From Lysobacter silvisoli (GTDB lineage: Bacteria; Pseudomonadota; Gammaproteobacteria; Xanthomonadales; Xanthomonadaceae), in NCBI RefSeq assembly GCF_003382365.1, contig NZ_QTSU01000001.1:2418001-2482000 (forward strand): a stretch of DNA of 64,000 bases, written 5' to 3'. The position numbers were made by a program, and so were the translations under genes. A model generated the notes under the pieces. It was not told where the DNA came from. It did no database searches and saw nothing but the letters and a program-made list of their open reading frames with translations. This document shows, piece by piece, positions 34,677 to 42,391 of this stretch. Positions within the stretch are counted from its first letter, which is position 1; each line of letters starts with the position of its first letter.

Positions 34677-35633
34677 ATGATCCACGACAGCATTCTCGAC
34701 ACCATCGGCCGCACGCCCATCGTGCGCCTGCAACGCATCGCCCCGCCGCAGGTGACCCTGTACGCCAAGGTCGAATCCTTCAATCCCGGCGGCTCGGTCA
34801 AGGACCGCCTGGCCATCGCCATCATCCTCGACGCCGAAGCGCGCGGCCTGCTCAAGCCCGGCGACACCGTGGTCGAAGCCACCTCGGGCAACACCGGCGT
34901 GGCCCTGGCCATGGTCTGCGCGGCGCGCGGCTACAAGTTCGTGGCGACCATGTCGGAAACCTTCTCGGTGGAACGGCGCAAGCTGATGCGCGCCTACGGC
35001 GCCAAGGTGATCCTGACGCCCGCCGCCGAACGCGGCAGCGGCATGGTGCGCCGCGCCGAAGAACTGGCGAAAAAGCACGGCTGGTTCCTGGCCCGCCAGT
35101 TCCAGAATCCGGCCAATCCGGCCTACCACCGCCAGACCACCGCCGCGGAAATCCTGCAGGACTTCGCCGGCCGCCGGCTCGACCATTTCGTCACCGGCTG
35201 GGGCACCGGCGGCACCCTCACCGGCGTGGGCGAGATGCTCAAGCTGGCGCGGCCGGAAGTGCGCGTGACCGTGTCCGAACCCGCCGGCGCCGCCCTGCTC
35301 AGCGGCAAGGAATGGCAGCCGCACAAGATCCAGGGCTGGACCCCGGACTTCGTGCCCGAAGTGCTCAACCCGCAGGCCGCCGACGCGATCCTGCCGGTGG
35401 ACGACCTGCTCGCGCGCGACACCGCGCGGCGCCTGGCCGCCGAGGAAGGCGTGTTCGTCGGCATCTCCGCCGGCGCCACCGCGGCCGCCGCGCTGGAAGT
35501 GGCCAAGACCGCCGCACCCGGCTCGGTGATCCTGGCCATGCTGCCCGACACCGGCGAGCGCTACCTCAGCACGATCCTGTTCGAAGGCGTCAACGAAGGC
35601 TCCGACGAAGACTGGCTGGCGAGCCTGGGCTGA
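34677..35633 (+). CDS. cysK: Cysteine synthase A (O-acetylserine sulfhydrylase)
   Basis: This 318-residue PLP enzyme makes cysteine from O-acetylserine and sulfide. The PLP lysine is Lys42 in NPGGSVKDRLA; EATSGNTGVALAMV binds substrate and GWGTGGTLTGVG the phosphate. The SerAc-binding GISAGAT and TGERYLST are present. The substitution FSVERRKLMRAYGA is the usual variant of MSIERR. AGGAG lies 10 bases before the ATG. DUF6498 follows after 22 bases. Confidence 0.93.
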   Translation: MIHDSILDTIGRTPIVRLQRIAPPQVTLYAKVESFNPGGSVKDRLAIAIILDAEARGLLKPGDTVVEATSGNTGVALAMVCAARGYKFVATMSETFSVERRKLMRAYGAKVILTPAAERGSGMVRRAEELAKKHGWFLARQFQNPANPAYHRQTTAAEILQDFAGRRLDHFVTGWGTGGTLTGVGEMLKLARPEVRVTVSEPAGAALLSGKEWQPHKIQGWTPDFVPEVLNPQAADAILPVDDLLARDTARRLAAEEGVFVGISAGATAAAALEVAKTAAPGSVILAMLPDTGERYLSTILFEGVNEGSDEDWLASLG

Positions 35634-35655
35634 GGCGCGCGCGATCCAGGCACGC

Positions 35656-36294
35656 ATGAGCCCGTCGGCGCGCAACCTGCTGCTGTCCAACGCCGCGACC
35701 CTGGTCGCGGCCTTGGTGTTGGATTGGAACGTGGGCTGGCTGCTGTGGGCCTACTGGATCCAGAGCGTGATCGTGGGCTACTACGCGCGCAAGCGCATGC
35801 TGTCGCTGCGCGAGTTCAGCACGCAGGGTTTCACCTCGGGCGATCAGCCCGTACCGGAGAACGAGGAAGGCAAACGATCCACCGCCCGCTTCTTCGTCCT
35901 GCACTACGGCTTCTTCCACCTGGCCTATCTGGCCTTCCTGTTCGCCGAGCACCGCGTGTCGGCCGCGTTCGACTGGCTGGTGCTGGTGGCCTGCGGCGTG
36001 TCGTTCGCACTGTCGCAGCGGCGCACCTATGAGGACCAGCACGCGGCCGACCTGCGCGGCCGGCCCAACCTGGGCGCGCTGATGTTCACGCCCTACCTGC
36101 GCGTGTTGCCCATGCACCTGACCATTATCTTCGGCGCCGGCGGCCACGGCACCGCGGCGCTGTTGCTGTTCACCGCGCTCAAGACCGCCTCGGACCTGGG
36201 CCTGGATGCGATCGACCGGCGCATGGCACAGAACGCGGCGCGCAAACGGCCGACGCTAGGTGCCGGCGACACCGCCGGCGACGGCGAGCCCTAA
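35656..36294 (+). CDS. DUF6498-type integral membrane protein
   Basis: The protein has 212 residues. It has hydrophobic helices at LLLSNAATLVAALVLDWNVGWLLWAYWIQSVIVGYYARKR, FVLHYGFFHLAYLAFLFAEH, WLVLVACGVSFAL and VLPMHLTIIFG...AALLLFTALK. The WAYWIQSVIVGYY segment is the mark of this uncharacterised membrane family. The tail is charged and Ala-rich. It is co-directional with cysK and probably shares its transcript. It is convergent to the next gene, the stops lying only about 4 bases apart. Confidence 0.8.
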   Translation: MSPSARNLLLSNAATLVAALVLDWNVGWLLWAYWIQSVIVGYYARKRMLSLREFSTQGFTSGDQPVPENEEGKRSTARFFVLHYGFFHLAYLAFLFAEHRVSAAFDWLVLVACGVSFALSQRRTYEDQHAADLRGRPNLGALMFTPYLRVLPMHLTIIFGAGGHGTAALLLFTALKTASDLGLDAIDRRMAQNAARKRPTLGAGDTAGDGEP

Positions 36295-36298
36295 AGGT

Positions 36299-36778
36299 TC
36301 AAAGCCAGCCCGCGTCCCAGACGTAGGCGAACACCGCGATCGCCACCGCGATCAGGGCGGCCGCCACCACCCGGTGGTCGTTGCGCTCTTCCTGCACGGT
36401 CGGCGGGCGCTGCGTCACCGGCATCGAGGCGCGCGTTTCGCGCTTGACCGGGTGCGTCTGCAGGTGCGCGTCGATGCGCTGCTTGGCGCTGCGCAGGTCC
36501 AGCCCGCTTTCGTGCAGCAGCTTGATCGCTTCCAGGGTCTTGCCCTGCGACAGCGCCAACAGCACCTTGGCCGGCAGGCCGCCGGCGCTTGCGGACGAAG
36601 CCTTGGCGGCCTTGTCGGGCAGCGGCCGGCTGTCGCGCCAGGCCTCCACCGCTTCCTTGGCCGAACGCAGGTCGACGCGGTTGGCTTCGCGCACCAGCTT
36701 GATCGCCACGATCAGATCGCCGCGCGCGACCGCGGCCGCGGCTTCGGGCGAAATGCCGATCTTGCGCTGATCCACCAT
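36299..36778 (-). CDS. Tail-anchored protein with two L7/L12-like helical motifs
   Basis: This 159-residue protein has two copies of the ribosomal L7/L12 C-terminal helix pair: DLIVAIKLVREANRVDLRSAKEAVEAW (about 21-47) and KTLEAIKLLHESGLDLRSAKQRIDAHL (about 80-106). A linker follows, then one C-terminal hydrophobic helix (RVVAAALIAVAIAVFAYVWDAGWL). In L7/L12 this face binds translation GTPases. Here two copies are held at the membrane by a tail anchor, and no known function is assigned. Related small proteins with one such motif occur in Actinobacteria. The gene is monocistronic. Confidence 0.75.
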   Translation of the reverse strand: MVDQRKIGISPEAAAAVARGDLIVAIKLVREANRVDLRSAKEAVEAWRDSRPLPDKAAKASSASAGGLPAKVLLALSQGKTLEAIKLLHESGLDLRSAKQRIDAHLQTHPVKRETRASMPVTQRPPTVQEERNDHRVVAAALIAVAIAVFAYVWDAGWL

Positions 36779-36890
36779 GGTCGCCTCCTGCGCGGGATGG
36801 CGCCCAGCTTACCCGTCGCCGCGGCCGGCGGCACCTGCGCCGGCGCGCCGGCGCCCGTATGCTGGCCCTCCCCACACGGACACCCCGCCC

Positions 36891-37844
36891 ATGCGCGAGC
36901 TATACCCCGAGATCGAGCCCTACCGCAGCCAACGCCTGGCCGTGGACGGCCTGCACGAACTGCACCTGGAAGAATGCGGCAACCCCGACGGCCTGCCGGT
37001 GATCTTCCTGCACGGCGGCCCCGGCGCCGGCGTCTCGCCCTACCACCGCCGCTTCTTCGATCCGGCGCGCTACCGCATCGTGCTGTTCGACCAGCGCGGC
37101 GCCGGCAAGTCCACCCCGCACGCCGAGCTGCGCGACAACACCACCGCGCACCTGGTCGCCGACATCGAGCGCATCCGCGAGCACCTGGGCATCGAACGCT
37201 GGGTGGTGTTCGGCGGCTCCTGGGGCTCGACCCTGGCCCTGGCCTACGCGCAGGCGCACCCCGAGCGCGCGCTGGGCCTGGTGCTGCGCGGCATCTTCCT
37301 GGGCCGCCCCGGCGAACTGCGCTGGTTCAACGAACTCGACGGCGGCGCGCGCTGGATCTTCCCCGAACGCTGGGAGCGTTACGTCGGCCATATTCCCGAG
37401 GACGAACGCGACAACCTCACCGAGGCCTACTGGCGCCGCCTGGACAGCGCCGACCCGGCCGTGCGCCTGGCCGCGGCGCAGGCCTGGGGCTATTGGGAAG
37501 GCGGCAGCACCACCTTGATCCACGACCCGGACGAGGCCGGCAACTTCGAAGAACCGCAGGCGGCGATCAGCCTGGCGCGCGCCGAAGCGCACTACTTCCG
37601 CCACGACGTTTTCCTGCAGCCCGACCAGCTGCTGCGCGACGTCGACCGCATCCGCCACATCCCCGCCACCATCGTCCACGGCCGCTACGACATCATCTGC
37701 CCGATGAAGAGCGCCTACGACCTGCACCTGGCCTGGCCCGAAGCCGATTTCCAGGTGGTGCTGGCCGGCCACAGCGCGGCCGACCCGGCCATCGTCGACG
37801 TGCTGGTGCGCGCGACCGACGCCCTGGCCGATCGCTACGCCTGA
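36891..37844 (+). CDS. pip: Proline iminopeptidase
   Basis: The ATG at 36891 (MRELYPEIEPYRSQRLAVDG) gives 317 residues, the usual length for the xanthomonad enzyme. This alpha/beta-hydrolase of family S33 removes N-terminal proline from peptides. The oxyanion HGGPGAG, FDQRGAGKS, the nucleophile elbow GGSWGS, the Asp of IVHGRYDIICP and the His of LAGHSAADPA are all there, as is the cap-domain segment AYWRRLDSADPAVRLAAAQAWGYWEG. A longer reading from 36777 is rejected because it adds low-complexity sequence. A hairpin lies between it and the convergent next gene. Confidence 0.95.
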   Translation: MRELYPEIEPYRSQRLAVDGLHELHLEECGNPDGLPVIFLHGGPGAGVSPYHRRFFDPARYRIVLFDQRGAGKSTPHAELRDNTTAHLVADIERIREHLGIERWVVFGGSWGSTLALAYAQAHPERALGLVLRGIFLGRPGELRWFNELDGGARWIFPERWERYVGHIPEDERDNLTEAYWRRLDSADPAVRLAAAQAWGYWEGGSTTLIHDPDEAGNFEEPQAAISLARAEAHYFRHDVFLQPDQLLRDVDRIRHIPATIVHGRYDIICPMKSAYDLHLAWPEADFQVVLAGHSAADPAIVDVLVRATDALADRYA

Positions 37845-37855
37845 GCGCGGCAGCG

Positions 37856-37882
37856 CAGCGACGCGCGGATCGCGCGTCGCTG
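37856..37882. terminator. Strong hairpin between convergent genes, possible bidirectional terminator
   Basis: A perfect 12-bp stem (37856-37867 with 37871-37882) has loop GAT. No T-run follows on either strand, so the terminator function is uncertain. Confidence 0.4.
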
Positions 37883-37890
37883 TGTCGCGC

Positions 37891-38484
37891 TCACTTCTTC
37901 GCCGGAGCGAACTTTACGGTGTCGTACAACTGGGCCATGCCGGCGCTGGCGGCGCTTTCGTTCGCGGCCACGGTCTGGGTGTAGAGCAGGCAGGTCCAGC
38001 CGGCGCCACAGGCCTTGATCGCGTACAGGTCCACGCGCTTGGCATAGGCCGAATCGGCGCCGAACGCGGTGTGGGTGTAGCGCGCGACCAGGGCCGGGAA
38101 ACGGCCGCCGAGCTTGTAGTCGGCGTGCTTGGCTTCGGTGTAGCTGTCGGAACCTTCGGTCTGCTGCTGGACCAGGAATTCGGCCGCGCCCTGCAGCGAA
38201 GGCGCGATGTCGTCGGGGTAGACCTGCACGGTGATGTCCAGGCCCAGGGTTTCGAAGTCGGGCTTGTCGGCCTCGATGCCCAGCGCGCGTCCGCCGCCCT
38301 GTTCCATGGCGGTGTTCTCGATCACCTTCCAGTTGCCCGGCAGCGACAGGCTGATGCCGTCCTGGGCGTACTTCTTGGCATGGGCGACATCGGGCGCGGC
38401 GATGGCCGGCGTGGCGACGGTTTCGGCGTGCAGTGGGGCGGCGGCGAGTGCGAGCAGCAGCAGGCTGAGCGAACGGGCGTGCAT
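37891..38484 (-). CDS. Periplasmic hypothetical protein
   Basis: This 197-residue protein with its start at 38484 has a clear signal peptide (MHARSLSLLLLALAAAPLHA). The mature part (DGISLSLPGNWKVIENTAMEQGGGRALGIEADK...) is like small exported proteins related to PsbP/DUF1795-type folds, with two Cys (ACGAGWTC) likely forming a disulfide. Function is unknown. It is divergent from the GAP-family membrane protein gene (163 bases between them). Confidence 0.75.
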   Translation of the reverse strand: MHARSLSLLLLALAAAPLHAETVATPAIAAPDVAHAKKYAQDGISLSLPGNWKVIENTAMEQGGGRALGIEADKPDFETLGLDITVQVYPDDIAPSLQGAAEFLVQQQTEGSDSYTEAKHADYKLGGRFPALVARYTHTAFGADSAYAKRVDLYAIKACGAGWTCLLYTQTVAANESAASAGMAQLYDTVKFAPAKK

Positions 38485-38647
38485 GGGATTCCTTTCGTTG
38501 GGGGAGAGCGCCGCGAGGCGCAGGCCACGATAGACGCTGCTGCGGTCGGCGACAATCGCGCCACGCGCCACCACGTCATGACCATCGACCGTACCGGGGC
38601 GGCCCCCGCCTCCGGCACAATCGCCCTTCCCTTCGCGCCGCAGCCGC

Positions 38648-39358
38648 ATGACCGACATCGCATTGCCCGTGCTCGGCCTGGCCGTGGTCGACAGCATCAA
38701 CCCGTCCGCGCTGGCGGTGGCGCTGTGGTGGATGGCGCGCCCCGGCGCGGCGCCGCGCCTGCTGGCCTATATCGCCGGCATCGCGGTGGCTTACCTCACG
38801 CTGGGCATCGCCCTGATGCTGGGCCTGGGCGCCGCGGTGCAGCGTTTCGGCGCGGCCTTCGATCATCCGCTGGTGCTGGCGCTGCAGTTCGCCCTGGGCC
38901 TGGCCATGCTGGGCTACGGCATCTTCGCGCCCAAGCAGCCCAAGCAGGCGCCGCAGCCGCGCCAGCCGCGCGTCGGCGGCCTGCTCGGCATGATGCTGCT
39001 GGGCATGACCGTGACCGCGGTGGAACTGGTCACCGCGCTGCCCTACTTCGCCGCGATCGCGGTCATGACCTCGGCGCAACTGGCCTGGTGGCAGTGGCTG
39101 CCGCTGCTGCTGGTCTACAACGCGATCTTCGTCGCCCCGCCGCTGCTGCTGTTGGGCCTGTACGTATTCGCCCGGGAGCGCCTGCAGGATCGTTTCGAAC
39201 GCTGGCGCGAATCGCTGCAACGCGGCGCGCGCGAGACGCTGCTGTGGATCGTGGCGATCGTCGGCATCGCTCTGGCCGGCGATGCGGTGGGACGCTATTT
39301 GAACCTGCGCGACGGCACGCCGGCGAGAGCGGACGCACCCGCCTGGTGGGAGGACTGA
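38648..39358 (+). CDS. GAP/LysE-like six-helix membrane protein
   Basis: The protein has 236 residues. The N-terminal VLGLAVVDSINPSALAVALWWMARP is the mark of the GAP (Sap/LysE clan) family, followed by helices at AYIAGIAVAYLTLGIALMLGLG, LVLALQFALGLAMLGYGIFAP, LLGMMLLGMTVTAVELVTALPYFAAIAVM and LPLLLVYNAIFVAPPLLLLGLYVF. GAP proteins are thought to export small lipids or amino-acid-like solutes; the substrate is unknown here. The next gene begins 3 bases after its stop. Confidence 0.82.
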   Translation: MTDIALPVLGLAVVDSINPSALAVALWWMARPGAAPRLLAYIAGIAVAYLTLGIALMLGLGAAVQRFGAAFDHPLVLALQFALGLAMLGYGIFAPKQPKQAPQPRQPRVGGLLGMMLLGMTVTAVELVTALPYFAAIAVMTSAQLAWWQWLPLLLVYNAIFVAPPLLLLGLYVFARERLQDRFERWRESLQRGARETLLWIVAIVGIALAGDAVGRYLNLRDGTPARADAPAWWED

Positions 39359-39361
39359 GGC

Positions 39362-39766
39362 ATGGGTTCGCTCTGGGGAACGATGTGCCTGTGCCGCCGC
39401 TGCGACTTCAGCTTCAGCAGCGACCACCAGCACGGCAGCTACCGCAGCGACCCGCCCATGGGCGGCTACTGCTATGCGCTGTGCGTGCAATGCCTGAGCG
39501 AATTCATGCTGCCCACGGCCGGCCCGCGCGGGCCGCACGACGGCGAACGCATGGAGTTGTGCCGGGTCGAACTCGATCGGGAGCGCGTGACCCTGCAGGG
39601 CACCGGCGTCCACCTGGAGTTCTACGAGGTCGCCACCGGTGCCTGGTCGGATCGTTTCACTTTGGCCACCACCGCCTGCCCCGAATGCCGCTCGCAAGGA
39701 ACGCTGAAGGTGGAATTCGCACCCGGTGACCCCTGCCCGCGTTGCAAGCAGGCCAAGCTGATATAA
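39362..39766 (+). CDS. Zinc-ribbon-like hypothetical protein with two Cys-rich knuckles
   Basis: This 134-residue cytosolic protein has an N-terminal CLCRRCDFSFSSDHQHGSY and CYALCVQC and a C-terminal CPECRSQG...CPRCKQAK, four CxxC-type pairs that could bind one or two zinc ions. Between them is a short beta part (VELDRERVTLQGTGVHLEFYEV). I do not recognise a family. It directly follows the GAP-family gene (3 bases) and precedes another unknown gene by 47 bases. Confidence 0.7.
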   Translation: MGSLWGTMCLCRRCDFSFSSDHQHGSYRSDPPMGGYCYALCVQCLSEFMLPTAGPRGPHDGERMELCRVELDRERVTLQGTGVHLEFYEVATGAWSDRFTLATTACPECRSQGTLKVEFAPGDPCPRCKQAKLI

Positions 39767-39813
39767 AGCCCCATCGCGGCCAGGCCGCCACGCGCTCGCT
39801 CACGGAGGACGCC

Positions 39814-40326
39814 ATGCGCACACCGCTCGCCAAGCTCATCGCCCTGGACGAAGACGCGCTGTTCGACGCGCTGATCTGGATCGACTGGCGCTCGTTCGAA
39901 TCCGAAGTGGTCGAGTCCTTCTCCGCCGAATTGGCCGCCGAAGATGCGCTGACCATGAGCGACGAGGAAGACCCGCGCGAAATCGTATACCGCGGCGTGA
40001 GCTATGCCATTCCTCTGACCGTCAGCGGCCGCGACCGCTACGTGATGATCGCCTCGCTGGCGGAGATACTCAAAGACCGCTATCGGGTCTATGTGCATAG
40101 CGATTCCTACGGCGGCTCGGATACGCATGGCTTCCTGCTGCTCACCACGGCCGAGGCCGAGGACGCGGAGCACCAGCATCGCAAGTGGCTGCACGACACC
40201 TTCGAGCCGCTGGATCAGGAGATCGACGGCTTCAGCGGCGAGGCGATTCCGTACTACGGGCATGAGTTGCCGGAATCGGCGGCCAAGCCGACGACGGAGA
40301 AGAAGCCGTTCTGGAAGTTCTGGTAG
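39814..40326 (+). CDS. Hypothetical soluble protein (170 aa)
   Basis: The ATG at 39814 follows CGGAGGAC, a good ribosome-binding site. The protein is acidic (DEDALFDALIWIDWRSFESEVVESFSAELAAEDALTMSDEEDPRE) with a strand-helix part (RDRYVMIASLAEILKDRYRVYVHSDSYGGSDTHGFLLLTTAEAEDAE) and a Lys-rich end KKPFWKFW. I cannot assign a family. It is third in a run GAP-family / zinc-knuckle / this gene. A family B repeat follows. Confidence 0.7.
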   Translation: MRTPLAKLIALDEDALFDALIWIDWRSFESEVVESFSAELAAEDALTMSDEEDPREIVYRGVSYAIPLTVSGRDRYVMIASLAEILKDRYRVYVHSDSYGGSDTHGFLLLTTAEAEDAEHQHRKWLHDTFEPLDQEIDGFSGEAIPYYGHELPESAAKPTTEKKPFWKFW

Positions 40327-40369
40327 GAAACCCTCTCTCTTAAGTCCTTCCCTGCTTTAGCTTCCCTGT

Positions 40370-40466
40370 TTAAAAAAGAGGGATTGAGGGGGATTTGCTC
40401 TTCGCGGGGAGCAACGGCAACAGCAAATCCCCCTAGCCCCCCTTTTCAAAGGGAGGAACAAAGGCA
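40370..40466. repeat. Dispersed element, family B (copy next to tRNA-Lys fragments)
   Basis: GTTTAAAAAAGAGGGATTGA followed by GGGGGATTTGCT and the opposing AGCAAATCCCCCTAGCCCCC form the mirrored arms seen at 28196-28300, here with a worn left arm. Confidence 0.75.
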
Positions 40467-40486
40467 GGCGACGATGCAGGCCGGAG

Positions 40487-40637
40487 GAAAGTGGTGGGTC
40501 GTGACGGATTCGAACCATCGACCAGCGGATGTGAGCCCGAATGCGAGGCCGACTGTCCGGCGAAAGTGGTGGGTCGTGATGGATTCGAACCATCGACCAG
40601 CGGATGTGAGCCCGAATGCGAGGCCGACTGTCCGGGG
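40487..40637. repeat. Two tandem 75-76-bp units, each carrying the 3' half of tRNA-Lys
   Basis: Units 40487-40561 and 40562-40637 are nearly identical. Each repeats, on the minus strand, the 38-base 3' end of the real tRNA-Lys including the T-arm and CCA, preceded by an unrelated segment of about 32 bases (GTGAGCCCGAATGCGAGGCC region). The next start of the same unit is the 3' end of the functional tRNA at 40643. Unit 1 has one base change in the T-stem (C at about 40505). They lack the 5' half and are not tRNA genes. With the family B element they fill 40327-40642. Confidence 0.9.
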
Positions 40638-40642
40638 GAAAG

Positions 40643-40718
40643 TGGTGGGTCGTGATGGATTCGAACCATCGACCAGCGGATTAAAAGTCCGATGCTCTAC
40701 CGACTGAGCTAACGACCC
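40643..40718 (-). tRNA. tRNA-Lys (anticodon TTT)
   Basis: The minus strand gives GGGTCGT/ACGACCC acceptor stem, D-arm AGCTCAGTCGGTAGAGC, anticodon loop CTTTTAA between CGGA/TCCG, T-arm GATGGTTCGAATCCATC and an encoded CCA. Confidence 0.97.
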
Positions 40719-40817
40719 GATGCCCGGCGCGGGGCCGGTGTGCAGCGCCCGGCGCGGCCGGGGCGTGCATTCTAGCGCAGGGCGCGCGGCGGATGCAGCC
40801 CGCGGGCGCGGCGGCGT

Positions 40818-41516
40818 TCAGACGTAGCGCGTGGGATCGGCCACGCCGGCGGCGGCGAAGCCTTCGGCGCGCAGGCGGCAGGCGTCGCAGTGGCCGCAGG
40901 CGCGGCCCTCGTCGTCGGCCTGGTAGCAGGACACGGTCTGGCTGAAATCCACGCCCAGGCGCAGGCCCTCACGGACGATGTCGGCCTTGCTCAGGTACTG
41001 CAGCGGCGCGCGCACGCGCAGGCCGGCACCCTCGACGCCGGCCTTGGTCGCCAGGTTGGCCAGGCGCTCGAAGGCCTCGACGAACTCGGGGCGGCAGTCG
41101 GGGTAGCCGGAGTAATCCACCGCGTTGACGCCGCAATAGATGTCGTTGGCGCCCAGCACCTCGGCCCAGCCCAGCGCCACCGACAGCATGATGGTGTTGC
41201 GCGCGGGCACGTAGGTGACCGGGATGTCGTCCTTGGGCGCGTCCAGGCCCACCGGATGGGCGTCGGTGTCCAGCGGCACCTCGATGGTTTCGTCGGTCAG
41301 CGCCGAGCCGCCGATGCTGCGCAGGTCGACGTTGACGGTCTTGTGCGCGACCGCGCCCAGGGCTTGGGCGACGCGCGCGGCGGCGTCGAGTTCGGAGGTG
41401 TGGCGCTGGCCGTAGCGCACGCTCAGCGCGTGCACGGCATAGCCCTGCTCGCGCGCGATGGCGATGACGACGGCGGAGTCCATGCCTCCGGAGACGAGGA
41501 CGACGGCTTTTTTCAT
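40818..41516 (-). CDS. queC: 7-cyano-7-deazaguanine synthase
   Basis: This 232-residue enzyme turns 7-carboxy-7-deazaguanine into preQ0 in queuosine synthesis. It has the ATP pyrophosphatase loop [67 protein letters not shown] and the zinc-binding tail [21 protein letters not shown] (four Cys). It lies 103 bases downstream of queE, with one family D repeat between them. Confidence 0.96.
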   Translation of the reverse strand: MKKAVVLVSGGMDSAVVIAIAREQGYAVHALSVRYGQRHTSELDAAARVAQALGAVAHKTVNVDLRSIGGSALTDETIEVPLDTDAHPVGLDAPKDDIPVTYVPARNTIMLSVALGWAEVLGANDIYCGVNAVDYSGYPDCRPEFVEAFERLANLATKAGVEGAGLRVRAPLQYLSKADIVREGLRLGVDFSQTVSCYQADDEGRACGHCDACRLRAEGFAAAGVADPTRYV

Positions 41517-41577
41517 GGGGTTCGTGATTCGCAGTGAGGGCGGAGCGAGGCGGATCGTTACATCGCGCTGAAGCTAC

Positions 41578-41604
41578 TGGATTCCCGCTTTCGCGGGAAT
41601 GACG
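41578..41604. repeat. Dispersed repeat, family D
   Basis: GGATTCCCGCTTTCGCGGGA followed by ATGACGG forms a perfect short hairpin and lies between queE and queC. Confidence 0.8.
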
Positions 41605-41619
41605 GGGTGGGGGCTGGCG

Positions 41620-42297
41620 TCAGCGCCCCGGCTCGTCGTTCCACAGCAATTTGTGCAACTGCAGTTGGAAGCGCACCGGCAGGCGGTCGGCGACGATCCA
41701 GTCGGCCAGGTCGCTGGGCTTGATCTGGGTGAAGCTGGGCGAGAACAGCACGTCGCAGACGTCGGTCAGCCGATGCTGCGCGACCACGTCCTTGGCCCAG
41801 TCGTAATCCTCGCGGCTGCAGATCACCAGCTTGACCTGGTCGTGCGCGGTCAGCAGCGGCAGGTTGCTCCACAGGTTGCGATGGGCTTCCTTGGAATCCG
41901 GGGTCTTGATGTCCAGTACCCGCGACACCCGCGGGTCGACCTCGGCGATGTCGATCGCGCCCGAGGTCTCCAGCGACACCTCGTAGCCGGCGTCGCAAAG
42001 CCGGCTCAGCAGGGCGATGCAGCGCTTCTGCGCCAGCGGCTCGCCGCCGGTCACGCAGACGTGGCGCGCGCCATGCCGGGCCACCTCGGCCAGGATCGCG
42101 TCGAAGTCCCACCACTGGCCGCCGTGGAAGGCGTAGGCGGTGTCGCAGTACTGGCAGCGCAGCGGGCAGCCGGTCAGGCGCACGAACACGGTGGGCCAGC
42201 CGATGCTGCGGGCCTCGCCTTGCAGGGACAGGAAGATTTCGGTCAGCCGCAGGCGCTCGGGCGACGCCAGGGCCGCGTCGGTCGAAACGGCGTTCAT
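41620..42297 (-). CDS. queE: 7-carboxy-7-deazaguanine synthase (radical SAM)
   Basis: This 225-residue enzyme makes CDG from carboxytetrahydropterin. EIFLSLQGEARSIGWPTVFVRLTGCPLRCQYCDTAY contains the C-x3-C-x2-C cluster motif, and CVTGGEPLAQ and SLETSGAIDI follow. The start at 42297 is preferred to the ATG at 42303 because TAAACT (42304-42309) lies exactly 6 bases before it, as at other probable leaderless genes of the window. Both starts are in frame. queC follows as the next pathway step. Confidence 0.94.
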   Translation of the reverse strand: MNAVSTDAALASPERLRLTEIFLSLQGEARSIGWPTVFVRLTGCPLRCQYCDTAYAFHGGQWWDFDAILAEVARHGARHVCVTGGEPLAQKRCIALLSRLCDAGYEVSLETSGAIDIAEVDPRVSRVLDIKTPDSKEAHRNLWSNLPLLTAHDQVKLVICSREDYDWAKDVVAQHRLTDVCDVLFSPSFTQIKPSDLADWIVADRLPVRFQLQLHKLLWNDEPGR

Positions 42298-42391
42298 GCG
42301 CATAGTTTAGCGGAGGCGGCCGGCCGGGGCCGGCGCCAGGATGGAACGGTGCGGCTTGGGCGGGTCGCGGCGGGCGGCCCGGCCCTGGAGC

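Noticed and set aside
40487-40637. Two extra tRNA-Lys genes, or a CRISPR array
   Set aside because: The units lack the acceptor 5' strand, D-arm and anticodon, so they are not tRNAs. There are only two units, with no variable spacers, so this is not CRISPR.
40384-40707. Plus-strand ORF across the tRNA-Lys region
   Set aside because: It is antisense to tRNA sequence, giving the well-known spurious DSNHRPADV and DGFEPST peptides.
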